Source: Enterococcus raffinosus | GTDB taxonomy: Bacteria > Bacillota > Bacilli > Lactobacillales > Enterococcaceae | Direction of reading: 5' to 3' | Assembly: GCF_001886185.1 (NCBI RefSeq) | Contig: NZ_JXLA01000019.1 | Coordinates: forward strand, 17,242 to 81,241 | Length of the DNA: 64,000 nucleotides | In this document: piece by piece, positions 53,804-63,822 of the stretch | Numbering within the stretch: the first letter of the stretch is position 1 | How the letters are laid out: each line of letters begins with the position of its first letter | Notes under the pieces: model-generated | Seen by the model: the letters and a program-made list of their open reading frames with translations, nothing else | What the model was told of the DNA's origin: nothing | Databases searched by the model: none | Position numbers and translations under genes: made by a program

Positions 53804-54772
53804 ATGAAGATGCAAAAAGGACTGCTTTTAATCGGAACTGTGTTACTATCAGTTTTGCTGACTGCTTGCGGTAGTCAAGAGAAGAAAGAAGCCTCATCTA
53901 ATGATAAAATCCAAGTGATGACAACATTTTATCCAATGTATGAATTCACTAAGCAGGTAGTAGGAAATAAGGGGGACGTGGAATTGTTGATTCCCGCTGG
54001 AACAGAGCCTCACGATTTCGAACCTTCTGCCAAAGACTTAGCAAAAATTTCTGATTCAGATGTGTTTGTTTATAATAGTCCAGAGTTGGAAACATGGACA
54101 GACAACCTGACGGACACGATTGATACGAAGAAGACAGCGATTATCCAAGCCTCTAAAGAGATTACTTTAATGGATGATGCCGCGCACGATCACGAAGAAG
54201 CTTATGAGGATCATGATGCAGAGGAACATGAAGCCCACGGACATGACCATGAGTTAGATCCCCATGTTTGGTTAGATCCTGTTTTAGCGATCAAAGAAGT
54301 TGAAACGATTCGGGACCAATTAAGCAAAAAATATCCAGATGACAAAGCGGATTTTGAAAAAAATGCTGCGAACTATATCGAAGAACTAAAAACGTTGGAC
54401 AAAGAATATCAAGTGGCGTTTAAAGATGCGAAGAACAAAACATTTGTGACACAGCATGCGGCCTTCGGGTATTTAGCGAAGCAATACGGGTTAACGCAAG
54501 AAGCAATTGCTGGTATTTCCCCGGATCAAGAGCCGTCTCCAAGTCGCTTAAGCGAGTTGAAGCATTATGTGGACGATCATCAAGTGAAAGTGATCTATTT
54601 TGAGGAAAATGCTTCTTCAAAAGTTGCCGAGACATTATCGAAAGAGACTGGTGTGAAATTAGAAGTGTTGAATCCGTTGGAAAGCTTAACGAACAAACAA
54701 ATCAAAGACGGTGAAGATTACGTTTCTGTTATGCGGGAGAATTTGAACGCCTTGAAGGAAAGTATCCAATAA
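53804..54772 (+). CDS. adcA: Zinc ABC transporter substrate-binding lipoprotein
   Basis: A 322-residue cluster A-I binding lipoprotein. The signal has the lipobox LTAC. An internal His/Asp/Glu-rich loop (about residues 125-150; many His) is characteristic of zinc rather than manganese binding proteins. The C-terminal ZinT-like domain of some AdcA proteins is absent. It binds Zn outside the membrane for AdcB/AdcC. The gene is first in the operon adcA-adcC-adcB under Zur. Confidence 0.93.
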   Translation: MKMQKGLLLIGTVLLSVLLTACGSQEKKEASSNDKIQVMTTFYPMYEFTKQVVGNKGDVELLIPAGTEPHDFEPSAKDLAKISDSDVFVYNSPELETWTDNLTDTIDTKKTAIIQASKEITLMDDAAHDHEEAYEDHDAEEHEAHGHDHELDPHVWLDPVLAIKEVETIRDQLSKKYPDDKADFEKNAANYIEELKTLDKEYQVAFKDAKNKTFVTQHAAFGYLAKQYGLTQEAIAGISPDQEPSPSRLSELKHYVDDHQVKVIYFEENASSKVAETLSKETGVKLEVLNPLESLTNKQIKDGEDYVSVMRENLNALKESIQ

Positions 54773-54803
54773 CAGCAAAACAATGATTAAAGGAGAGACG
54801 AAC

Positions 54804-55484
54804 ATGTCGTATATCGAGGTGGAAGACCTTTCATTCTATTATGATAACGAACCGGTTTTGGAAAATGTTTCCTACCATGTGGATCCGGGGGAGTTCGTCA
54901 TTTTGACTGGAGAAAATGGTGCCGCAAAATCGACATTGATCAAAGCGACATTAGGCTTATTAAAGCCTAGCAGTGGAAAAGTGACGATTGCGAAAAAAAA
55001 TGCCCAAGGAACAAAATTGAGTATCGGCTATATTCCTCAGCAGGTAGCATCCTTCAATGCCGGATTTCCCAGCACAGTGCTGGAGCTAGTATCCTCCGGA
55101 CGCTACCCACAAGGAAAATGGTTCAAAAAATTATCCCTCCGAGATCATGAGCATGTACAAAAGGCATTAGAGTCAGTAGATATGTGGAATATGCGCCATA
55201 AAAAGGTCGGCGAGCTGTCCGGGGGTCAAAAACAACGGATCAGCTTGGCGCGTTTATTTGCGAAAGATCCTGATCTGTTGATTTTGGATGAACCGACAAC
55301 AGGGATGGATGAAAAATCTCGGAATGATTTTTATGAATTGTTGCGCCACAGCGCTCATGCCCATGGAAAGAGCATTTTAATGATCACTCATGACCATGAG
55401 GATACGAAAAAATATATTGATCGGCATATTCGATTGGTACGAAAGGAGAATTCTAAATGGCGTTGCTTTCATATGAGTTCATGA
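54804..55484 (+). CDS. adcC: Zinc ABC transporter ATP-binding protein
   Basis: A 226-residue ATPase. The ATG at 54804 has AAAGGAG ahead. Walker A reads GENGAAKST, with Ala where most ATPases have Gly before the Lys, which I believe is common in this subfamily. LSGGQKQR and [12 protein letters not shown] are standard. It overlaps adcB by 28 bases. Confidence 0.93.
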   Translation: MSYIEVEDLSFYYDNEPVLENVSYHVDPGEFVILTGENGAAKSTLIKATLGLLKPSSGKVTIAKKNAQGTKLSIGYIPQQVASFNAGFPSTVLELVSSGRYPQGKWFKKLSLRDHEHVQKALESVDMWNMRHKKVGELSGGQKQRISLARLFAKDPDLLILDEPTTGMDEKSRNDFYELLRHSAHAHGKSILMITHDHEDTKKYIDRHIRLVRKENSKWRCFHMSS

Positions 55485-56287
55485 GACGTGCCTTTCTAGC
55501 TGCGATCTTTATAGCAGGAATCGCGCCTATGCTAGGTGTCTTTCTTGTCATTCGTCGTCAATCTTTGATGGCTGATACGCTATCCCACGTTTCATTGGCG
55601 GGAGTCGCGCTTGGCTTCTTCTTAAACTTGAACCCAACAGGTACAACACTGTTTGTTGTTGTGATTGCTGCGATTATCATGGAATACCTGCAGAATATGT
55701 ACAGTTCCTATTCGGAAATATCCATCGCCATTTTGATGGCGGCGGGTTTAGCAGTCGCACTAGTGCTGATGAGTTTAGCGCCTGGCAGTTCGGCGGTCAG
55801 CATTCAGTCTTATCTGTTTGGCTCGATCGTGACGATCACTTGGCAGCAGGTGGTGTTTTTAGGCATCTTGTTTGTTCTGGTAGGTATTTTGTTTTTGCTA
55901 TTCAAACGACCAATGTATGTTTTGACCTTTGATGAAGATATTGCGGCCGTGGATGGGTTGCCTGTTCGCATGATGTCGATGATTTTTAATGTTGTCACTG
56001 GTGTGGCGATTGCTATTATGATTCCTATCGCAGGAGCCCTGCTGATCTCAGCGATTATGGTATTGCCTGCAGCGATCGGAATGCGCGTTGGCAAAAGCTT
56101 CAATATTGTCATCTTCGTTAGTGTGCTGGTTGGTTTTGTTGGCATGATCGGCGGACTGACGGGTTCGTATTATTTAGATACGCCGCCAGGAGCGACGATT
56201 ACGCTTGGCTTCATTTTATTGTTTCTGATTCTTAATGGGATTCGTCAATTACGAATCCTGATTCAACGAAAACAAGTTCAAAAATAG
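55457..56287 (+). CDS. adcB: Zinc ABC transporter permease
   Basis: A 276-residue ZnuB-family permease with about eight helices. The [16 protein letters not shown] segment near residue 36 is typical, and [20 protein letters not shown] later is the coupling region. It completes the zinc importer. An AAAGGAG lies inside the end of adcC. Confidence 0.94.
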   Translation: MALLSYEFMRRAFLAAIFIAGIAPMLGVFLVIRRQSLMADTLSHVSLAGVALGFFLNLNPTGTTLFVVVIAAIIMEYLQNMYSSYSEISIAILMAAGLAVALVLMSLAPGSSAVSIQSYLFGSIVTITWQQVVFLGILFVLVGILFLLFKRPMYVLTFDEDIAAVDGLPVRMMSMIFNVVTGVAIAIMIPIAGALLISAIMVLPAAIGMRVGKSFNIVIFVSVLVGFVGMIGGLTGSYYLDTPPGATITLGFILLFLILNGIRQLRILIQRKQVQK

Positions 56288-56316
56288 AGGAAAGCGAAAG
56301 CTTTTCCTCTTTTTTT
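56286..56316 (+). terminator. Intrinsic terminator after adcB
   Basis: AGAGGAAA pairs with TTTTCCTCT, followed by a T-run. Confidence 0.82.
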
Positions 56317-56331
56317 GTGTAATAATTAATA

Positions 56332-56375
56332 AATTCCGAACTTTTCGACTTTAAAACGAGAAAATGCTCGAATTT
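56332..56375 (+). promoter_or_regulatory. PurBox pair before purR
   Basis: AATTCCGAACTTT (56332-56344) is a perfect match to the PurBox consensus AWWWCCGAACWWT. An inverted, weaker copy AATGCTCGAATTT (56363-56375) follows after 18 bases, the spacing seen in Bacillus PurR operators. It overlaps the promoter (TATAAT at 56391-56396), suggesting PurR regulates itself. Confidence 0.65.
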
Positions 56376-56528
56376 TATTGGCTAAACCCTTATAATGGGA
56401 AACGATAAATCAGAATCGGGGTCATGCGCACTTCTTTTAAAGAAACGGTGCAAAAATCCGCGTTGAGAATCAAAATTATTTTTCCAAGTAAAAATAATTA
56501 TACTAAATACGAAATAGGAGTGAATTAC

Positions 56529-57347
56529 GTGAAAGTGCGTCGAAGCGAACGATTAATCGACATGACACAATATTTGTTGGATCATCCACATGACTTGATC
56601 CCATTGACTTTTTTTGCGGCTAGATACGGTTCAGCCAAATCTTCTATCAGTGAAGATTTAGCCATTGTGAAGAAGACCTTCAAAGAACGAGGAACAGGCT
56701 TCTTAGAGACGATTCCTGGAGCAGCAGGCGGGGTTGTCTTTACGCCGAGTATCACGGATGAAGAGGCGCAAGAATATATCGGTTCTTTGGCAGAACGTTT
56801 GTCAGAAGAAGATCGGTTGCTGCCTGGCGGCTACGTGTATTTATCAGATATGTTAGGTCAACCCGACTTGTTACGCAAGGTCGGTCGAATTATTGCGGCC
56901 CAATATTTGGATAAAAAGGTGGATGCAGTCATGACTGTGGCTACTAAAGGAGTGCCGATCGCTCAAGCGGTCTCTTACTATTTGAACGCACCCTTTGTGA
57001 TCGTTCGTCGGGATTCAAAAATTACCGAAGGGTCAACGGTCAGCGTCAATTATGTGTCAGGTTCTTCTGAACGCATTGAAAAAATGGAATTATCAAAACG
57101 CAGTTTGAAACGCGGCTCGAAAGTTCTGATCGTAGATGACTTTATGAAAGGCGGCGGAACCGTCAATGGCATGAAGAGTCTGATCGAAGAATTTGAGGCG
57201 GAGCTTGTAGGGATTACAGTCTTTGCGGAATCTAAATTTAAAGGTGAACGCGCGATCGACGACTATAATTCATTATTATTTGTACAGGATGTCGATACAA
57301 GTACAAAAACCATTTCGGTCGTACCAGGCAACTGCTTCGATAAATAG
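56529..57347 (+). CDS. purR: Purine operon repressor PurR
   Basis: A 272-residue PurR of the Bacillus type: a winged HTH (about 1-75) joined to a PRPP-binding phosphoribosyltransferase-like domain with VLIVDDFMKGGGT near 205. I choose the GTG at 56529 after AGGAGTGA; a reading from 56424 adds 35 residues that relatives lack. PRPP relieves repression of purine synthesis genes. PurBoxes upstream suggest autoregulation. Confidence 0.93.
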   Translation: MKVRRSERLIDMTQYLLDHPHDLIPLTFFAARYGSAKSSISEDLAIVKKTFKERGTGFLETIPGAAGGVVFTPSITDEEAQEYIGSLAERLSEEDRLLPGGYVYLSDMLGQPDLLRKVGRIIAAQYLDKKVDAVMTVATKGVPIAQAVSYYLNAPFVIVRRDSKITEGSTVSVNYVSGSSERIEKMELSKRSLKRGSKVLIVDDFMKGGGTVNGMKSLIEEFEAELVGITVFAESKFKGERAIDDYNSLLFVQDVDTSTKTISVVPGNCFDK

Positions 57348-57368
57348 ATGAAAGAAATGCTACGCTGT

Positions 57369-57416
57369 TTAGACTCTCCCGAATTTTTAATGGAGAGTCT
57401 AACGGGCTAGCCTTTT
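57369..57416 (+). terminator. Terminator region after purR
   Basis: TTAGACTCTCC (57369-57379) pairs perfectly with GGAGAGTCTAA (57392-57402), and six T follow ten bases later. A second small hairpin CTAGCC/GGCTAG overlaps the T-run. Confidence 0.6.
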
Positions 57417-57480
57417 TTGCGTCTGGCTAGTAAAATGGGATAAGCGTTTAAAATAGCAAGAACTTCATAAATGAAAATCC

Positions 57481-57992
57481 ATTCTACAATCCAGTAGAAT
57501 GATATACGGAATGAACATCAGAGGTAATTTTTTTAGAAAAATTATTTCATTAATATGAATGAGGATGTCAGTTCTACTTTGTGCTTTCAGTTCATTAGTA
57601 GAATGATATACGTGTTGAGAATCAGACTCATTTTTCTTTTGAGAAAAATGAATACATTAAAACGAAATAGGATGTCAGTTCTACTTTGTGCTTTCAGTTC
57701 ATTAGTAGAATGATATACGTGTTGAGAATCAGACTCATTTTTCTTCTGAGAAAAATGAATACATTAAAACGAAATAGGATGTCAGTTCTACTTTGTGCTT
57801 TCAGTTCATTAGTAGAATGATATACGTGTTGAGAATCAGACTCATTTTTCTTCTGAGAAAAATGAATACATTAAAACGAAATAGGATGTCAGTTCTACTT
57901 TGTGCTTTCAGTTCATTAGTAGAATGATATACGTGTTGAGAATCAGACTCATTTTTCTTCTGAGAAAAATGAATACATTAAAACGAAATAGG
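57481..57992. repeat. Five tandem copies of the structured repeat before glmU
   Basis: The motif AGTAGAATGATATACG starts at 57493, 57597, 57704, 57811 and 57918: first spacing 104, then 107 three times. Each junction has a 13-pair hairpin (for example 57672-57685 with 57704-57716, one bulged G), and each unit an inner hairpin CATTTTTCT/AGAAAAATG (57736-57757). Copies 2-5 are almost identical, so they arose recently. The last copy ends in ATAGGAG, the RBS of glmU. Confidence 0.85.
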
Positions 57993-58003
57993 AGTGACTT
58001 CTT

Positions 58004-59371
58004 TTGGAAAATCGTTATGCGATTATTTTAGCGGCGGGTAAGGGAACTCGCATGAAATCAAAATTATACAAAGTGCTGCACCCAGTGGCGGGAAAACCAA
58101 TGGTGGAACACATTATCGAGCGAGTGGTTGAGACACAGCCGACAGATATCGTGACTATCGTAGGGCATGGTGCAGAAATGGTCAAAGAGCAGCTAGGCGA
58201 ACGCAGTCAATACGCACTGCAGGCAGAGCAACTAGGAACGGGCCATGCTGTTATGCAAGCGGCAGAATTTTTGAAGGGAAAAAAAGGAACAACATTAGTC
58301 ATCAGTGGAGACACCCCTTTACTTACGACGAAAACATTAAACAACCTGTTTGATTACCACCAGGGTAAAAAGGCCAGCGCGACGATCCTAACTGCTCATG
58401 CAGAAGACCCAACAGGCTATGGCCGTATTTTACGTGACCATGTTGGTATCGTAGAAAAGATCGTAGAACAAAAAGACGCGACACCAGAAGAAGCGCGTAC
58501 GCAAGAAATCAATACTGGAACCTATTGCTTTGACAACGAACAATTATTTGCGGCATTGGAAAAAATCGGTACGAATAATGCACAAGGTGAATACTACTTA
58601 ACTGACATCGTTGAGATTTTAAAAAATGATGGACAAACAGTGGCGGCCTATCAAACGGAGGATTTTGAAGAATCCTTAGGGGTAAATGATCGGATCGCTT
58701 TAGCGAATGCGAATGAAATCATGCGTCGTCGAATCAATCGGCAACATATGGTAAACGGTGTAACCTTTATTGATCCTGCGACCACTTATATAGATGCGGG
58801 CATCAAAATCGGATCTGACACGATCGTTGAACCTGGAGTACAAATTCAAGGGAATACGGTGATTGGTTCTGACTGTATTATCGGTGCTCATTCAAAAATT
58901 GTTGACAGCACAATTGAAGACAATGTGGAGATCACCGCTTCTGTATTAGAAGAATGTATTGTTCGTAAAAATGCGGATGTTGGTCCGAATGCACATTTAC
59001 GTCCACAAGCGGATATTGGTGAAAATGCTCATATCGGTAACTACGTGGAAATCAAAAAAGCTTCTATTGGAGAAAACACAAAAGTGGGTCATTTGACCTA
59101 TGTGGGTGATGCGACGCTTGGAAAAGATATCAACGTTGGCTGCGGGGTAGTTTTTGTCAATTATGACGGCAAAAACAAGCATCATACCAATGTCGGAGAT
59201 CATGTCTTTATTGGTTCTAGCACGAATATTATCGCACCAGTTAACATTGCCGATAACAGTGTAACAGCAGCAGGCTCAACAATCACAGATGATGTCGCTG
59301 AAGGTGATATGGCTATTGCTCGCGCTCGTCAAGTCAACAAAGAAGGTTATGCTAATCATCTGCCTTTTTAA
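58004..59371 (+). CDS. glmU: Bifunctional UDP-GlcNAc pyrophosphorylase / glucosamine-1-phosphate acetyltransferase
   Basis: A 455-residue GlmU. The N-terminal uridylyltransferase has [11 protein letters not shown] near residue 9; the C-terminal half is a left-handed beta-helix acetyltransferase (about 250-455). It makes UDP-GlcNAc for peptidoglycan and other envelope polymers. The TTG start has ATAGGAGTGA ahead, formed by the end of the tandem repeat. It precedes prs as in other Firmicutes. Confidence 0.96.
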   Translation: MENRYAIILAAGKGTRMKSKLYKVLHPVAGKPMVEHIIERVVETQPTDIVTIVGHGAEMVKEQLGERSQYALQAEQLGTGHAVMQAAEFLKGKKGTTLVISGDTPLLTTKTLNNLFDYHQGKKASATILTAHAEDPTGYGRILRDHVGIVEKIVEQKDATPEEARTQEINTGTYCFDNEQLFAALEKIGTNNAQGEYYLTDIVEILKNDGQTVAAYQTEDFEESLGVNDRIALANANEIMRRRINRQHMVNGVTFIDPATTYIDAGIKIGSDTIVEPGVQIQGNTVIGSDCIIGAHSKIVDSTIEDNVEITASVLEECIVRKNADVGPNAHLRPQADIGENAHIGNYVEIKKASIGENTKVGHLTYVGDATLGKDINVGCGVVFVNYDGKNKHHTNVGDHVFIGSSTNIIAPVNIADNSVTAAGSTITDDVAEGDMAIARARQVNKEGYANHLPF

Positions 59372-59468
59372 GGGAATTCTCTTGATTTCTTAAATGGAAA
59401 TGACTAGTATTTTATTTGAAATGGTATATAATCGGTAACGTATGCTTAAAAAGAAAGTGGAGGTCCCC

Positions 59469-60440
59469 ATGTCGAAACATTATTTTGATCCAAGATTGAA
59501 AATTTTTGCTTTGAACTCAAATCGTCCCCTAGCTGAGAAAATCGCTGAAGAAGTTGGTGTTGAATTAGGAAAAAGTTCAGTTACCCAATTTAGTGATGGT
59601 GAAATTCAAGTAAACATTGAAGAAAGTATTCGCGGTTGTCATGTCTATGTCGTTCAGTCAACAAGCAGTCCAGTAAATGATAATCTGATGGAACTTTTGA
59701 TTATGATCGATGCTTTGAAACGTGCGAGTGCAAAAACAATCAACGTCGTAATGCCTTATTACGGGTATGCCCGTCAGGACCGTAAAGCACGCGCACGGGA
59801 ACCAATCACTGCTAAACTTGTTGCTAACATGATTGAAAAAGCTGGCGCGACTCGTCTATTGACGCTAGATCTACACGCTTCACAAATTCAAGGATTCTTT
59901 GATATCCCTGTCGATCATTTGATGGGTGCTCCATTGATTGCCGATTATTTCTTAGAAAAAGAAATTTGCGGAGATGACGTTGTGGTGGTATCACCTGACC
60001 ATGGTGGGGTAACACGCGCTCGTAAATTAGCTGAATTCTTAAAGGCGCCGATTGCGATCATTGATAAACGCCGTCCAAAAGCGAATGTTGCTGAAGTAAT
60101 GAATATTATTGGGAAAGTCGATGGCAAAACATGTGTGATTATCGATGACATGATCGATACTGCCGGTACGATTACGTTAGCTGCCAACGCTTTAAAAGAA
60201 GCTGGCGCGAAACAAGTCTACGCTTCATGTACCCATCCTGTTTTATCTGGACCAGCAATGCAACGAATCCAAGATTCAGCCATTGAACATTTAGTTGTAA
60301 CGGATTCAATCTACTTATCAGATGAACGAAAAATCGATAAGATTGATGAAATCAGTGTGGGTGAATTAATGGGGGATGCGATCAAACGTATCCACGAAAA
60401 TAAACCAGTCAGCCCATTATTCGAAACACATAAAAAATAA
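59469..60440 (+). CDS. prs: Ribose-phosphate pyrophosphokinase
   Basis: A 323-residue PRPP synthase. The ATG at 59469 follows GTGGAGGT; an ATG 27 bases before lacks an RBS. The ATP-binding flexible loop region ([17 protein letters not shown]) and the PRPP motif ([13 protein letters not shown]) are present. PRPP is both the product used for purines and the signal for PurR upstream. A strong terminator follows. Confidence 0.96.
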   Translation: MSKHYFDPRLKIFALNSNRPLAEKIAEEVGVELGKSSVTQFSDGEIQVNIEESIRGCHVYVVQSTSSPVNDNLMELLIMIDALKRASAKTINVVMPYYGYARQDRKARAREPITAKLVANMIEKAGATRLLTLDLHASQIQGFFDIPVDHLMGAPLIADYFLEKEICGDDVVVVSPDHGGVTRARKLAEFLKAPIAIIDKRRPKANVAEVMNIIGKVDGKTCVIIDDMIDTAGTITLAANALKEAGAKQVYASCTHPVLSGPAMQRIQDSAIEHLVVTDSIYLSDERKIDKIDEISVGELMGDAIKRIHENKPVSPLFETHKK

Positions 60441-60452
60441 TTGATTGATTCA

Positions 60453-60485
60453 CTAGGTACTCTCCGTAGGGTACCTAGTTTTTTT
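60453..60485 (+). terminator. Intrinsic terminator after prs
   Basis: CTAGGTAC pairs with GTACCTAG, then seven T. Confidence 0.85.
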
Positions 60486-60589
60486 ATGCTAGATTCATTT
60501 TTTGGCAATGAATTATTTTCTAACAAACGCTTTCAGCGTGTTCCTATTCTGCTATGATAATAGATAGAAGAACAGTGCAGGAGGGCATT

Positions 60590-63006
60590 ATGCAAAAGCG
60601 AATGAATGGGATTTCCATGGTAGCCGGCTACGGGATGTTAGTGATCGCGCTATTTTTTAAAATACTCGGCGGCGAACAGCAGCGATTCAGTTTAATAGGA
60701 GCTTGGTTTCGCAGCTTGATCAGCGGAGATTTCCTACATTTTTGGCGGACAGGCTTTTCTTCTGGAATGGGTGTTTTAGTAGGGACAGCAATGTTTTTAT
60801 TACTAGCCGTCCTTTATATTGCCGATGCTGTTTTAATCACCTGTCAGCGAAAGCTGTCTTTTTTGGACGCTGTTAAATCAGCGTGGCTCTATTTTACGAT
60901 GTTTTTTTATTTTATCTTTATTCAATTTTACACAAGTAGTATGTGGTTGGTTTTATTCTTGATTGTCGGTGCGATGGAGTTCCTATTGAATCGGTATTTA
61001 GAGGATAAAATTTCGCGTGACCAGAAGTATGCGGCGTCACAAAAAGTTGAGAAAGCCTACAATGAGGATCGTAAGCGGCGTTTAGCCTTTCCTGGTAAGT
61101 ATCCGCCAGAGTTTCACCAAATAATTCAAAAAAATTTTCGTTTTTATCATAAGAATTACGTGCTGCTGATTTTTGCTAACGCGCTGGTATTTTTTTCACT
61201 GATCATTCTTTTCTTTACGTATCGTGATTTTAGTGGGATGCATACACAGGAATCTATCTTTGATAAGACGGGACTGCTACGTATTTTTATCGAATCAGGC
61301 GGTGTTCTTTTATTATTGTTATTGCTATTTCTAACATTCATGGACGGATTATACATTGATTTTAAGGCAAAACATATGGAATTGTTTATCCAGCTGGGCA
61401 TTCGGAAACGAACCTTTTTGATGATGCTTTTGGAAGAATTCGGCTTCTGCGCCTTAACGGGAATTTTGCTTGGGGGCACCATTGGGTTAGTACTTACCAG
61501 AGAGTTTGCAAGCTTTGGTTGGGCTCTGCTGCTTTATGCAGGTTTGGTCATTTTGGCGATGGCGTTCCATCAAGAAAAAATCCTTCGTTTAATTCAGTTT
61601 AGACCACGGGAACAAGCCAAACCGGATCAGCCCAATCAACGCTGGAGTCCGCTGTTTTTATTGGTAGGTCTGATCATGTTAACCATTACTTTTTTGTGGT
61701 TCCATCGGCGGAAATCGGCAGAAACATTATTAGTAATTGCAACACTGATCGCTGCCCTATGGGGACTATTCCTTGGCGGTGGTGGGCTTTATGTGAAACA
61801 GAGGCGGGGAAAGACCGACCTATTACTTTCTCGTAATGATTTATTTTATCGATTCCATAAGAGTATCAATGTTTTAACATTAGCGACCCTGTTGAATGTT
61901 TTAATAGTCGGCTTCTTTTTACCGCGGCTAGTGACATTTCAACAAACGACTGTGGAAAATTTATTTCCTTACGAGGTGGTTGCAAAGGTGAAGCAGCCAG
62001 AAGTTCAGCAAGTGGAAGGAATATTGACTCGAGAGAAGGCATTGTGGAAAAAGTATCCATTTTTTCCAGTCACTTCTATAGATGGTGATCCAGAATGGGA
62101 AACTTTCGGTACCAGTCGCCCGGTGATGTTTATTCAAGGACAGCATATCGGTATTTCTGAGGCCACTTATCAACAGTTGCGACAGGCCAACAATTTAGAA
62201 AATCATCCACTAGATTTAAAAATGGGGCAATGGCATGTGGTTTATCAACAGGCCATCAGTATCCGTGCACAGCCGATCGATTGGGATCCGCAAAGTGTGC
62301 GGCCGCGTTTGCGAATCGGAACCCCATTAGAAAGCTATAATACAAACAATGTCGACCTGATTTTTCCTATGCGAACTATCAAGAGTCAAGAACGCTTGAT
62401 ACTGACTGGAATGTTTCAACGGGGGTTACAGGAAAATATTCTTGTTTTTTCAAATGATGAATTTGAAAAACTGACAAAAAAAGAAAATCCGCGGCAATTA
62501 TTTCTGATTAATGGGGATAAAAGCATCCTTCAATCGTTGACTTTCTTGAAGGATACTTATCTTGAGGATAAGCGTTGGGATGCCACGATTGAGCCGGTAT
62601 ATGAGCGAACACAGCTGTGGTTACTGAAAATTATCTGCAGGTCTTACTTTTGATCTTCACGTTAGCTGTCTGTATCTTCATGAATGTAGGAATACTCGTC
62701 GCAAAATTTGAGAGTGAGCAGGGTCTGCTGATTTCTCGAAGAAGACTATTGGATCAATTAGGGATGAGAGGAAAAGAACAGCGCAGGGTTTTGAAAAAAC
62801 AGGTAAGCTTCTTTATTGTGCTGCCAATAGTTGCTGGATTACTGGTGAGTGTTGTTTTTATTAGTATTATGGGCATGCTGCGCTTCTTTTCAGTTGGAGA
62901 ATGGCTGGAATTTGGTCGATTATTCTTAATGGATTACAGTGTTTACTTAATAAGCTGGGGAATCATTGGGGCATTGATTTATCGCAGAATCGAAAAGTGG
63001 AGGTAA
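60590..63006 (+). pseudogene. FtsX-like ABC permease split by a frameshift
   Basis: The ATG at 60590 follows CAGGAGGG. The first reading frame runs to 62653 and ends in an unrelated IICRSYF tail. A second frame, one base back, is open from 62605 to 63006 and continues with three more hydrophobic helices (NYLQVLLLIFTLAVCIFM ... FIVLPIVAGLLVSVVFI ...) expected at the end of such permeases. The join must fall between 62605 and 62650. Together they encode about 805 residues with ten or more helices and a long extracellular loop (about 420-680). A GTG at 62617 exists but has no RBS. A one-base deletion here, or a sequencing error, explains it best. Confidence 0.8.
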
Positions 63007-63012
63007 CGAGAC

Positions 63013-63732
63013 ATGGAGCCTATTATCAAAGCTTCTGACATTACTAAAAATTATGGCCAACAAGAAGTGCTCAAGGGGATCAATTTAGCCATCAATTATG
63101 GGGATTTTACTTGTATCATGGGGCGTTCCGGCTGCGGCAAGACCACGTTATTAAAAATCTTAGGACTGATGCATCCGCCAACTACAGGGGCGGTCATGTT
63201 TGAAAAGCGGGCGACCCATGAACTATTTCCTGATGAAATTTCTGATATCCGCAGACGGAAAATCGGTTTTGTTTTTCAAGATTTTAACTTAATGGAAAGT
63301 ATCACTGTAAAAGAAAATATTCTTTTGCCGGCAATTTTGGATAAGCAGGATACGAAAAAGGCAGAGGAACGGATGAATCCCTTTTTCAAAATTTTGCGAA
63401 TTGAACATTTATTAGCGAAACTTCCACATGAATTATCTATCGGTGAGAAACAGCGAGCCGCCATTTGTCGCGCCCTTATGAATGAACCACAAATAATTAT
63501 AGCGGATGAGCCAACAGGAAACCTAGATAGTAACGCAGGAGCAGAGGTCATTAAAATTTTTCAACGAATCAATCAAGAGCTTGAGATTACGATCGTGATG
63601 ATTACTCATGATAGTAAGGTCGCTCAGGCGGCAAATGAGATCATTTTTTTAAAGGATGGACAAATCTATGATCGATTCAGCAATAGGGTCGGCTCAGAGA
63701 GTCAGATCGCGGAAAAAATGCTGGAAGTCTAA
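63013..63732 (+). CDS. ABC transporter ATP-binding protein (MacB/LolD-type)
   Basis: A 239-residue ATPase for FtsX-like permeases. Walker A is GRSGCGKTT, the signature is LSIGEKQR in place of LSGGQ, Walker B IIIADEPTGNLD and the switch His in MITHD are intact. It starts six bases after the permease stop with GGAGG before the ATG. The pair should form a mechanotransmission-type transporter for peptides or antibiotic sensing. If the permease frameshift is real this ATPase has no intact partner here. Confidence 0.92.
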   Translation: MEPIIKASDITKNYGQQEVLKGINLAINYGDFTCIMGRSGCGKTTLLKILGLMHPPTTGAVMFEKRATHELFPDEISDIRRRKIGFVFQDFNLMESITVKENILLPAILDKQDTKKAEERMNPFFKILRIEHLLAKLPHELSIGEKQRAAICRALMNEPQIIIADEPTGNLDSNAGAEVIKIFQRINQELEITIVMITHDSKVAQAANEIIFLKDGQIYDRFSNRVGSESQIAEKMLEV

Positions 63733-63740
63733 TCGAAGAA

Positions 63741-63775
63741 AAAGAAGCGTTCCTGAAAAAAGGAACGCTTCTTTG
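63741..63775 (+). terminator. Intrinsic terminator after the ATPase gene
   Basis: AAAGAAGCGTTCC pairs perfectly with GGAACGCTTCTTT across an A-rich loop. Confidence 0.8.
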
Positions 63776-63797
63776 TTGTGTTCATGACAAAAAAAGA

Positions 63798-63822
63798 GCT
63801 CATCGGTGGGTGGCCGATGAGC
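63798..63822. repeat. Stem-loop repeated at the window edge
   Basis: GCTCATCGG, a 7-base TGGGTGG loop and CCGATGAGC form a perfect nine-pair stem. AAAGGAG and ATG-AAA-AAG-TGT-TAG (a four-codon frame) follow directly. The same left arm and loop begin again at 63982 and run off the window at 64000. Confidence 0.75.

Noticed and set aside
54888..54930. Defective Walker A in the zinc ATPase (Ala before Lys)
   Set aside because: The rest of the protein is intact and, from memory, [13 protein letters not shown] loops are usual in zinc/manganese ATPases, so it is not evidence of inactivity.
57597..57992. Regular 107-base repeats considered as a CRISPR array
   Set aside because: The period is far too long, there are no variable spacers between short repeats, and no cas genes lie nearby.
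62605..62653. Programmed -1 frameshift in the FtsX-like permease
   Set aside because: No X-XXY-YYZ slippery heptamer in the correct frame with a following structure was found; a mutation or sequencing error is simpler.
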